Positions 9,604 through 18,560 of a stretch of DNA of 64,000 bases are shown in pieces. The stretch's first letter is position 1, and the number at the start of each line of letters is the position of its first letter. The DNA is taken from NCBI RefSeq assembly GCF_028476545.1, contig NW_026731652.1, positions 744,001 through 808,000 on the forward strand, read 5' to 3'. This stretch comes from Physella acuta. Lineage: Eukaryota; Mollusca; Gastropoda; Physidae. The notes beneath the pieces were generated by a model, which was given only the letters and a program-made list of their open reading frames with translations, was not told where the DNA came from and searched no databases. The position numbers were made by a program, and so were the translations under genes.

Positions 9604-12600
9604 CTATATTTATAAATGATCTGCTCTGTAAAGGTATAAAATTTAACATTAAAACTATTGACGGAAACTGTTATGCCATGCCCCATATGACCAACCGTAT
9701 GTTCTTGAGCCGTGACTTGAAGTACCATACTGATAGAGAAATCCCCATAATCAGGAGGACACCCATAGCACATCCAACGATCGTCCAGATTACATCCTTG
9801 TTCTCTGACTCCGATTGCTGGAGATTATAAGGCAGCACAATTTTCAATTCATATCAGCGTCAAATACAGTGTATCTAGGCCTATACAGTAATACAGTTTG
9901 TCGCGTTGCCTATGTTGGAAGAGGGGGGGGGGGTGGAGGGGGTAGAAGATCACAAAAAAAAATTAACACTAACACAACAGGCAAAAATTTTAGAACCACC
10001 ACCCTATCCCCAACATACATGCAGTACTTGGGGGGGGGGGGGTAATTAAGTCACATAACTAGGATATGGTAAGATACATTTTGGTGAGCTTTGCCTTTGA
10101 TACATCTTTATATCAAACATATTGTGCTGATATACTTAACTCGTTAGCTTTTTTTAAATAACAAAAGAACAACAAAACCATCGCAATAGTAGGCCTACTT
10201 GACGAATGGTCAATTTACTTTTTTTTTTAAATTGAAAAGAAAATTATCTTTTAACGAGGTTAATTTGTGGCTTTGTTTATTGCCAGTCAGATAAACTTAC
10301 TTGAGAGCTTGGGGGTTGAGTAGTTTGGAGGCGAGTGTGAGTTTGTGGGTTTGATAACTCTGTATTTGTTGGGTGAGTTTGTGCGGTTGTCGAACTTGAG
10401 CTTCTGATGACTGTACTTAATGCTGTGATCGTGGAGAGTGGTAGCTGTGTTGAACTTGCTATTGGCCTTGATGTTAAAGTTGAAGCTGATCTGGCTGTTG
10501 ATGTTGCGCTTGTTGAAATTGATGTTGATCTCGCTGTTGATGTTGCGCTTGTTAAAATTGATGCTGATCTCGCTGTTGATGTTGCGCTTGTTAAAATTGA
10601 TGTTGATCTCGCTGTTGATGTTGCGCTTGTTAAAATTGATGTTGATTCTGGTGTTGTTGTTAGACTGAGCTCACAAAATTCACCTTTGGGTATATAATTT
10701 AAAATTAACAACAACAAATCTCTGTGAACACTGAGAAATCGAGTTCGACACGCTAAGTTTTATAAAACGACTAACATTTCGGAGTCGTTTAAAAAGTTGG
10801 TAAACAATCTCTGTATGAGCCGAGGAAGCGGGAGATAGCTTTTATGTTACCTGGAGTGAGTGTAATGAAGGAGTAAAACACTTTGTAAGTAACGTGTGAT
10901 GAGAAATATAATTATCTAAGTGTTAAGATACAAATTTACAATATTACCTGTTACAGGTATTGCTGGACACAATTACCTGTCACAGGTATATATAGATATA
11001 TACCTGTGACAGGTATGTGAAGACAGTTACTTGTGACATGTATATCCAGACACAGTTACCTGTGACAGGTATATCTAGACAGTTACCTGTGACAGGTATG
11101 TGTAGACACATTTACCTGTGACAGGTATATCTAGACAGTTACCTGTGACAGGTATATCTAGACACATTTACCTGTGACAGGTATATTTAGACACAGTTAC
11201 CTGTAACAGGTATATCTAGACATAGTTACCTGTGACAGGTATATCTAGACATAGTTACCTGTGACAGGTATATCTAGACATAGTTACCTGTGACAGGTAT
11301 ATCTAAATACAGTTACCTGTGACAGGTATATCTAGATACAGTTACCTGTGACAGGTATATCTAGACACATTTACCTGTGAAATCTGCCGGACACAGACAG
11401 GTGTAGTTGTTGAGGTTGTTGTTACAGGTGGCGCCGTTGATGCAGGCATGACCAGGGCAGTGGTCAGTCTGTACATCACACCCCTTACCCTCCCACCCTG
11501 AAACAAGGTAACACGACAAGCAGGTCAAACAGTTCGCTGATCTCAGGAATAAAAGACATTTTAACAGAGACTATCACAGGTTGAAGAGTTAAGAAAAGAA
11601 ACATCACAGTATACTTATTTGAATGTTTTATAAAAAAAGTTTTTCAGCGAAAAAGTACAGTATCGCAGTCGGCTCAAAGGCCTAGCTTCTGCATATTGGC
11701 CACACAAGACAGAACCCGGGGAGTACCCTCTCATATCCGTGTCTCATAGAACATCAATAGGTACAGCGTCCTGCTCTCAGAAAACACAGCTTGCTCTAAG
11801 CCAACCAGACAAGTCGCATTGACTGTCAAAATGACTGTCTCTGTAGCTGTCATATTGACAGTCTTATCGACTGTCTTATCGACTGCCTCGGTGACTATTA
11901 TCACTTTCTAAATGACTATCTTATCGACTGTGTAATCGAGTGTCTTAGTGAATTTAAAATGAAAATCTATACTTTATTCTCAAGCACTTTGTCATGTAAA
12001 CACCAAACGTATAATAACCTGTGGAGCAGGTCTTGGTGCCGTTAGGTAAACAAGTGTATTGGCTGGTTGACGTGCAGCATTCTGAGCAGGACGGACCGAA
12101 GTAGTACTTCTCACACTGGGATACTACCTGCAGTCCTAGTCTAGAGAAACAACAGCACTTTGTCTACATTAGAGGATCAACAGCATTTTGTCTACATTAG
12201 AGAAACAACAAACTGCGCTGTTGGTGTGTAGAACAGGAAGTCTAGTGAGTGAGTACATACTGTGCTGTTGGTTTGTAGAAGTCTAGTGAGTGAGTACATA
12301 CTGAGCTGTTGGTGTGTAGAAGTCTAGTGAGTGAGTACATACTGAGCTGTTGGTGTGTAGAACAGGAAGTCTAGTGAGTGAGTACATACTGAGCTGTTGG
12401 TGTGTAGAACAGGAAGTCTAGTGAGTGAGTACATACTGAGCTGTTGGTGTGTGGAAGTTTAGTGAGTGAGTACATACTGTGCTGTTGGTGTGTAGAACAG
12501 GAAGTCTAGTGAGTGAGTACATACTGAGCTTTTGGTGTGTGGAAGTCTAGGGAGTGAGTACATACTGAGCTGTTGTTGTGTAGAACAGGAAGTCTAGTGA

Positions 12601-15600
12601 GTGAGTACATTGTGAGCTGTTGGTGTGTGGAAGTCTAGTGAGTGAGTACATACTGAGCTGTTGGTGTGTGGAAGTCTAGTGAGTGAGTACATACTGAGCT
12701 GTTGTTGTGTAGAACAGGAAGTCTAGTGAGTGAGTACATAGTGAGCTGTTGGTGTGTGGAAGTCTAGTGAGTGAGTACATACTGAGCTGTTGGTGTGTGG
12801 AAGTCTAGTGAGTGAGTACATACTGAGCTGTTGGTGTGTAGAACAGGAAGTCTAGTGAGTGAGTACATACTGAGCTGTTGGTGTGTAGAAGTCTAGTGAG
12901 TGAGTACATATTGAGCTGTTGGTGTGTAGAAGTCTAGTGAGTGAGTACATACTGAGCTGTTGGTGTGTAGAACAGGAAGTCTAGTGAGTGAGTACATACT
13001 GAGATGTTGGTGTGTAGAAGTCTAGTGAGTGAGTACATACTGTGCTGTTGGTGTGTAGAAGTCTAGTGAGTGAGTACATACTGAGCTATAGGTGTGTAGA
13101 AGTCTAATGAGTGAGTACATACTGAGCTGTTGGTGTGTAGAACAGGAAGTCTAGTGAGTGAGTACATACTGATTTGTTGGTGTGTAGAAGTCTAGTAAGT
13201 GAGTACATACTGAGCTGTTGGTGTGTGGAAGTCTAGTGAGTGAGTACATACTGAGCTGTAGGTGTGTAGAACAGGAAGTCTAGTGAGTGAGTACATACTG
13301 AGTTGTTGGTGTGTGGAAGTCTAGTGAGTGAGTACATACTGAGTTGTTGGTGTGTGGAAGTCTAGTGAGTGAGTACATACTGAGCTGTTGTTGTGTAGAA
13401 GTCTAGTGAGTGAGTACATACTGAGCTGTTGGTGTGTGGAAGTCTAGTGAGTGAGTACATACTGAGCTGTTTGTGTGTAGAACAGGAAGTCTAGTGAGTG
13501 AGTACATACTGAGCTGTTGGTGTGTAGAAGTCTAGTGAGTGAGTACATACTGAGCTGTTGGTGTGTAGAAAACTAGTGAGTGAGTACATACTGAGCTGTT
13601 GGTGTGTGAAAGTCTAGTGAGTGAGTACATACTGTGCTGTTGGTATGTAGAACAGGAAGTCTAGTGAGTGAGTACATACTGAGCTGTTGGTGTGTGGAAG
13701 TCTAGTGAGTGAGTACATACTGAGCTGTTGGTGTGTGGAACAGGAAGTCTAGTGAGTGAGTACATACTGTGCTGTTGGTGTGTAGAAGTCTAGTGAGTGA
13801 GTACATACTGAGCTGTTGGTGTGTAGAACAGGAAGTCTAGTGAGTGAGTACATACTGAGCTGTTGGTGTGTAGAACAGGAAGTCTAGTGAGTGAGTACAT
13901 ACTGAGCTGTTGGTGTGTAGAAGTCTAGTGAGTGAGTACATACTGAGCTGTTGGTGTGTAGAAGTCTAGTGAGTGAGTACATACTGAGCAGTTGGTGTGT
14001 AGAAGTCTAGTGAGTGAGTACATACTGAGCTGTTGGTGTGTAGAACAGGAAGTCTAGTGAGTGAGTACATACTGAGCTGTTGGTGTGTAGAACAGGAAGT
14101 CTAGTGAGTGAGTACATACTGAGCTGTAGGTGTGTAGAAGTCTAGTGAGTGAGTACATACTGAGCTGTTGGTGTGTAGAACCGGAAGTCTAGTGAGTGAG
14201 TACATACTGATTTGTTGGTGTGTAGAAGTCTAGTGAGTGAGTACATACTGAGCTGTTGGTGTGTGGAAGTCTAGTGAGTGAGTACATACTGAGCTGTAGG
14301 TGTGTAGAACAGGAAGTCTAGTGAGTGAGTACATACTGAGTTGTTGGTGTGTGGAAGTCTAGTGAGTGAGTACATACTGAGTTGTTGGTGTGTAGAACAG
14401 GAAGTCTAGTGAGTGAGTACATACTGAGCTGTTGGTGTGTAGAAGTCTAGTGAGTGAGTACATACTGAGCTGTTGGTGTGTAGAAGTCTAGTGAGTGAGT
14501 ACATACTGAGCTGTTGGTGTGTAGAAGTCTAGTGAGTGAGTACATACTGAGCTGTTGGTGTGTAGAACAGGAAGTCTAGTGAGTGAGTACATACTGAGCT
14601 GTTGGTGTGTAGAACAGGAAGTCTAGTGAGTGAGTACATACTGAGCTTTTGGTGTGTGGAAGTCTAGGGAGTGAGTACATACTGAGCTGTTGTTGTGTAG
14701 AACAGGAAGTCTAGTGAGTGAGTACATACTGAGCTGTTGGTGTGTAGAACAGGAAGTCTAGTGAGTGAGTACATACTGAGCTGTTGGTGTATAGAAGTCT
14801 AGTGAGTGAGTACATACTGAGCTGTTGGTGTGTAGAAGTCTAGTGAGTGAGTACATACTGAGCTGTTGGTGTATAGAAGTCTAGTGAGTGAGTACATACT
14901 GAGCTGTTGGTGTGTAGAACAGGAAGTCTAGTGAGTAAGTACATACTGAGTTGTTGGTGTGTAGAAGTCTAGTGAGTGAGTACATACTGAGCTGTTGGTG
15001 TGTAGAAGTCTAGTGAGTGAGTACATACTGTGCTGTTGGTGTGTAGAACAGGAAGTCTAGTGAGTGAGTACATACTGAGCTGTTGGTGTGTAGAACAGGA
15101 AGTCTAGTGAGTGAGTACATACTGTGCTGTTGGTGTGTAGAACAGGAAGTCACGGTATCTCGCAGTGCTGATGCTGCTAAAGACCAGGTCTGTCCAGTTG
15201 ACCTGGAATGTCCAGCTGGCGATGAGATCCGGTGGTCCGGTGTTGTCGTCATACACGTCCGCGGTAAAGTTGATGGCATCCTGGACAAAATGTTTCGGGG
15301 GGGGGGGGGAGGGTTTAGGGATACATTAATTACATCGTTATGAGGAGATTTAAGGTGTAGCCGGACGTTTTCCCGAAAGACACTAGCCCAAATGCGACAA
15401 TGCCCGAATGGACAATTACCCTACCCCCTTACCCTAGCCAAACTACCCACATCACAAAATGGGACAGTATTGTGACCACCCTACCCCCCCCCCCCCCCCC
15501 TTACCCCATACCCTAGTTAAATTACTCACATCACTGAACGGAATCTTGTACACAACAAACGATGACGTCGTATTTCTATTCCCAATTTTTGAGCCCAGTT

Positions 15601-16797
15601 GAAAGGAATTGTTGTTAAACATGACAGCAGACAACAAGATGTCGGACGGAAACACGTCACACGGCCTAGGGAGGGGGAGAGTGGGGTGGTGTTTGAAATG
15701 TAAACAGGCATGTTAAAAATATGCTGTTAGAATATCTTTTCAACAAAGTTACAAAATAGCTCATGCATACAGTAAGATTTTCGTATATTTTTATTTTTGA
15801 CAGTTTGATGTTGATCTGATACTTGAAGCGTGATGTATGCCAAGGTTTATATTTTTTACAACTGTCAAATGGTGGTTGCCTTAGCAACAACACTGTTAAG
15901 TTGTTTAAGTTTATTTTATCTGGCCCATAACACATGAAGTCATTAAAGAAGCTTATCACACAGCCAAAACAAAACAGCCTCAATTTTTTCGTCCCCCATA
16001 GTAATCGAGATTTCTGTCCTGTACTTATGTGTTAAAAAATATTAATTTTTTTAAGATTCCTAATTGAGCAGAAAATTAAAAAAAATAGATTGTCTAAAAT
16101 AATTAAGCAAATAAGATGTTAAAATAATTGAGTAAAAAATATCATCACAAGATATTGTCTAAAACAATCGAACACAAAATCTCATGACAGGACGCCTAAA
16201 CTATCAAAATATTATAACAAAATGACTGAAATATCAAAATCTCATAACAAGATGACAAGACGTCTAAAAGAACAAAATCTCATAGCAAGATGTCTAAAAT
16301 AACAAAATCCCATAACAAAATGTCTAAAAGAACAAAATCCCATGACAAGATGTTTAAAATACATGAGCAGTCTCACCTGTCTCTGGCCCGTGTCCCACAG
16401 ATTTTAAACACCGTGTCACATAAGTTAGCCGGACACACGGATGTACTAGGGTCATCACAACACCTGCCGTTGGCCAATTTACCATCAGAGTTGGTGAAGT
16501 TGAGAATCTGGATGCCGATTATCGTATTATCATGGAGCAGGCAGTCGCCACAAACCATCTAGAGTAGAAAACAATCGACGATGTAAAAGTGTAATAAGCG
16601 AACAAATGAAATGACATCAAACAATACTTTATGTGTTTATTCAAAGAACGTTATGTAATGATTTTCAACATTAGACTTTGAAAAATGTATTATTAACGTA
16701 AAAATATCTGTAAGATTTTAACAAATGTATCACGTACAGGTAATTTTGCTGTTATAAACAACAGAACAGAAATTAGCTGTATCATTTTGTCTGACAT
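9098..16797 (-). CDS. DSL-family Notch ligand, 540 aa, nine exons, apparently complete
   Basis: Nine exons join in phase (listed separately) to give 540 residues. DSL proteins are membrane ligands that activate Notch on neighbouring cells. The order is signal peptide (1 to about 19), MNNL/C2-like domain (about 21-180, with GRCCDD and FKIC as in Delta and Jagged), DSL domain 188-226 with CEKYYFGPSC and six Cys in the family pattern plus one extra (C201), one EGF repeat 233-264, Ser/Thr-rich stalk 262-396, membrane helix 397-420 followed by KSRLK, and a 120-residue tail ending VSKV. Typical Delta/Jagged proteins have many EGF repeats and a DOS motif in the first two; here there is one EGF and no DOS. 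It is therefore a minimal ligand resembling nematode short DSL proteins in layout. Two introns are packed with donor-derived minisatellites. No break is seen. Confidence 0.88.
9508..9599. repeat. TA dinucleotide microsatellite
   Basis: Two long (TA)n tracts separated by one C lie in the last intron of the DSL gene. They can form cruciforms and are probably length-variable. Confidence 0.95.
9696..9817 (-). CDS. DSL gene exon 8: transmembrane helix
   Basis: Residues 389-429: QSESENKDV, then about 23 hydrophobic residues (IWTIVGCAMGVLLIMGISLS and on), then WYFKSRLKNIR as a stop-transfer. The donor ACG|GTTGGT is weak, but the phase into exon 9 is exact. Confidence 0.85.
10301..10683 (-). CDS. 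DSL gene exon 7: EGF end and Ser/Thr-rich stalk
   Basis: Residues 261-388. After GEFCELS it encodes a stalk built of 13-residue repeats like STSILTSATSTAR (four full copies and a partial one), then more Ser/Thr/Gln/Pro. Such stalks are usually O-glycosylated. The repeat is encoded by a 39-bp minisatellite that keeps frame. The donor is TCAA|GTAAGT. Confidence 0.85.
10480..10650. repeat. 39-bp coding minisatellite of the DSL stalk
   Basis: About four and a half copies of a 39-bp unit (sense strand TCAACATCAATTTTAACAAG plus the rest). As 39 is a multiple of three, copy changes would lengthen or shorten the stalk by 13 residues without a frameshift. Confidence 0.9.
10940..11375 (-). repeat. 28-30-bp minisatellite at the exon 6 donor of the DSL gene
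   Basis: The intron starts at 11374, and a unit containing TCTAGATATACCTG and TCACAG|GTAACTG repeats about 14-15 times. Each unit restores CACAG|GTAA, copying the exon end TTCACAG|GTAAAT. The unit is also partly palindromic (ACCTGTGACAGGT). Confidence 0.9.
11375..11497 (-). CDS. DSL gene exon 6: end of DSL domain and EGF repeat
   Basis: Residues 220-261. It completes the DSL domain with GWEGKGC and then encodes an EGF repeat: CPGHACINGATC, NYTCLCPADFTG. The sixth EGF Cys (EFCE) is supplied by the next exon. The donor ACAG|GTAAAT is where the 29-bp array begins. Confidence 0.92.
12019..12140 (-). CDS. DSL gene exon 5: DSL domain
   Basis: Residues 179-220. CEKYYFGPSCSECC and TCLPNGTKTC follow the DSL signature (C-x3-YYG/F-x3-C-x3-C...C...C). 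The last Cys of the domain (WEGKGC) is in the next exon. An extra Cys adjacent to the third is unusual. The acceptor is TTTCTCTAG. Confidence 0.92.
12213..15151 (-). repeat. 2.9-kb array of 41/47-bp units made from an exon-intron junction
   Basis: About 67 units fill nearly the whole intron between DSL exons 4 and 5. On the sense strand the long unit is GACTTCCTGTTCTACACACC, AACAGCTCA, then GTATGTACTCACTCACTA. The first 28-29 bases copy the end of exon 4 and the rest copies the intron start, so every unit carries the donor. The short unit lacks six bases, consistent with a deletion between two TTC triplets. Units next to exon 4, and some scattered ones, keep the exon base (GCACA rather than GCTCA). 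Confidence 0.95.
15123..15280 (-). CDS. DSL gene exon 4: MNNL domain, end
   Basis: Residues 127-178, containing DLIASWTFQVNWTDLVF and ending FLFYTPTA. The donor is GCACA|GTATGT. The last 28 bases of this exon plus the first bases of the intron form the unit of the 2.9-kb array that fills the following intron. Reading past the donor meets an in-frame TAG within 20 bases. Confidence 0.85.
15530..15665 (-). CDS. DSL gene exon 3: MNNL domain, middle
   Basis: Residues 81-126, starting RPCDVFPSDILL and ending KIPFSD. This corresponds to the MNNL region leading to the strand that precedes the W-x-x-F block in Delta. Phase matches both neighbours; the donor is GAT|GTGAGT. Confidence 0.82.
16190..16370. 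repeat. about 30-bp degenerate repeats in DSL intron 2
   Basis: Roughly six diverged copies of a unit with ACAAAATCTCATAACAAGAT and GTCTAAAAT. They lie next to the exon 2 donor but carry no donor motif. Confidence 0.7.
16377..16558 (-). CDS. DSL gene exon 2: N-terminal MNNL domain
   Basis: Residues 21-81. It contains IGIQILNFTNSDGKL then NGRCCDD and CDTVFKICG, matching the opening of the MNNL domain in Delta/Jagged (an L-x-x-F-x-N-x-x-G-L segment, a CC pair and F-x-V/I-C). The acceptor follows a good pyrimidine tract (TTTTCTACTCTAG); the donor is ACAG|GTGAGA. Confidence 0.88.
16738..16797 (-). CDS. DSL gene exon 1: start codon and signal peptide
   Basis: It encodes MSDKMIQLISVLLFITAKLP: a short polar start, then a hydrophobic core, as in a secretory signal. 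The donor is CCT|GTACGT in phase 0, matching exon 2 across a 179-bp intron. A second Met at codon 5 is the likelier start by context of the hydrophobic core. This is the least certain exon because it is short. Confidence 0.65.
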
Positions 16798-16845
16798 GTA
16801 AAGTAAAACGTATGGTTTATCTTGACGGTTCTTTAACTCAAACCA

Positions 16846-16871
16846 CAGCTGCTATCAGCTGTGTTTATAAA
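16846..16871 (-). promoter_or_regulatory. possible DSL core promoter: TATA-like box and two E-boxes
   Basis: On the sense (-) strand TTTATAAA (16871-16864) is followed by two CAGCTG E-boxes (16861-16856 and 16851-16846), 50-75 bases before the start codon. E-boxes bind bHLH factors, and DSL genes are known targets of proneural bHLH proteins. Whether transcription starts here is inference. Confidence 0.35.
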
Positions 16872-16934
16872 CACATTTAAAGCTAAGAATGGCTGGATCT
16901 AGGCCATTGTGCGGCTGTCAAAACAATAAGGGCC

Positions 16935-17110
16935 AACATTCTATGGTCCAATAATATCTTGTTCCACTTTCTATGGTCCAACTTTCTATGGTTCAAACCT
17001 TTATAATCCTATAATCTTTGGTCCAATCATCCCTTCTTCTACTTTCTATGGTCCAGTTTCCTATGGTCCAATTTTTGAGGCTCCCGTTTTTTATGGTCCA
17101 ATTATTATTT
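16935..17110. repeat. CTATGGTCCA-type short repeats
   Basis: About ten imperfect copies of TTTCTATGGTCCAA upstream of the DSL gene. No coding content is seen. Confidence 0.7.
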
Positions 17111-17224
17111 GTTGTATTAATCTATTGTATCAATATAATATCTTGTTATAATAAACAAACTATGTTTAGACGGTTGGAGCTCTAGTACTGTAAACTCTCT
17201 TCAGTATCCAACAGTGCGGATGTT

Positions 17225-17432
17225 GAAAGTGTGACAGTGAAATATTAAGCCTGAATTTAAAGATTAGCGAAAAGGTAAGCCTGAATTTAAAGATTAGCGA
17301 AAAGGTAAGTCTGAATTTAAGCATTAGTGAAAAGGTAAGCCTGAATGTAAGGATTAGTGAAAAGGTAAGAATGAATTTAAGGATTAGTGAAAAGGTAAGA
17401 CTGAAGTTAAGGATTAGCGAAAAGGTAAGGCT
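17225..17432 (+). repeat. 30-bp array with GGTAAG motif
   Basis: About six copies of a unit with CTGAATTTAAAGATTAGCG and AAAAGGTAAG. Each unit contains an AAAAG|GTAAG donor-like string on the + strand, but I find no exon feeding into it. Confidence 0.85.
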
Positions 17433-17514
17433 TAGTTCGACTCATATCTTCAACTACTGCAATAGTCTCTGGTCTGGTTCAAGGGGCTGGAGGGTGGCCA
17501 AGTTGTTCCAATGT

Positions 17515-17605
17515 CCCACATGTGGTTAATTGGTGAGCGTCACTGGGCTGTTCTAATGTCATGCCACACGTGGATAATTAACTTAAGAGCCACATGTGGC
17601 GGTAG
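17515..17605. promoter_or_regulatory. three CACATGTGG-type E-boxes
   Basis: CCCACATGTGGTTAAT, GCCACACGTGGATAAT and GCCACATGTGGCGG lie within 90 bp, partly in shared sequence context. They may be diverged duplicates rather than a working cluster. Confidence 0.3.
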
Positions 17606-17876
17606 TTTTTCTAATCCTGTGGGTTGTGGTTTGTCGTCTTGACGGGCGATTAACTATCACACTACCCGCGAGTTGACAGGTTAAGGGTTGTGATTAGTTC
17701 ACGACTACAGCCTCAATCTGATACAAGAACCTCCCCGCGTGAATATCTAGGTCGTTGGGTAGACAAGTGGAACTCTTTGAGTCGGATTAAAGTGATTAAA
17801 GCAAAAGTCATCGCATGCAAATATTTCGGTTGTTGGACTAAACTAGAATCTTTTAGAATCGTACTTTACGAGGCAA

Positions 17877-18110
17877 CATGGGACGGAGTAGAATGGTAGA
17901 CTGCTAACCAGAAAGTCTTGAGTTCGAATTCGAGTTCAGTGTACGATGAATGTCCCTGAGTCCACCCAGCTCTGATGGGTACCTGACTCACTTTAGGGAA
18001 AGTAAAGGCGTCTGGGCATAGTACAGACCACACTATCCTTTCATATGTTGAGGTCACACAAACATGTGAATTCTACTTCACCTGTCAAATGGACCGTCTG
18101 GTTTGATTAG
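17877..18110 (+). mobile_element. tRNA-derived SINE, + strand
   Basis: A head resembling pol III A and B boxes (TAGAATGGTAGACTG; GAGTTCGAATTCG) is followed by a body with CTGATGGGTACCTGACTCAC and AGGGAAAGTAAAGGC and a tail with CTACTTCACCTG and GACCGTCTGG. A better-kept copy in the opposite orientation lies at 47235-47477. Confidence 0.8.
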
Positions 18111-18334
18111 GAGCTTTACTCATTAAGGAGGCACCACACAAATACCACGGTTGTTAGACTAAGGTAGAATCTTCTAGAACCGTGCTTTAGGAGTCCCCAC
18201 AGAAATACCTCAGTTGGTAGATTGACGCGATAGTTGAAGTGTTGCAGACTAAAACACAAGTCGGCCAATTAATAAACATAAGCACCACTCAAATAAAAAA
18301 AATTGGCAGACACAATGACAACTACAGAAAAAAT

Positions 18335-18560
18335 TAATCACGAATCTTCAGTCAACTTTAAAAGTATAATTTATCCAAAGTACTGAATCTTCAGTCAACT
18401 TTAAAAGTATAATTTATCCAAAGTACTGAATCTTCAGTCAACTTTAAAATATAATTTATCCAAAGTACTGAATCTTCAGTCAACTTTAAAATAGAATTTA
18501 TCCAAAGTACTGAATCTTCAGTCAACATTAAAATATAATTTATCCAAAGTACTGAAGTTT
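18335..18560. repeat. 43-bp tandem array
   Basis: About five near-identical copies of a unit with AATCTTCAGTCAACTTTAAA and TTTATCCAAAGTACTG. Nothing coding is seen. Confidence 0.92.

Noticed and set aside
12213-15151. CRISPR-like appearance of regularly spaced repeats
   Set aside because: Units abut without unique spacers and derive from an exon-intron junction in an animal gene.
15010-15343. Longer - and + strand frames spanning DSL exon 4 and the array
   Set aside because: The - strand frame is out of register with the DSL reading frame; the true exon is fixed by phase to both neighbours.
17877-18110. A tRNA gene
   Set aside because: A and B boxes are present but the tRNA body is not complete, and a long non-tRNA tail is shared with another copy: it is a SINE.
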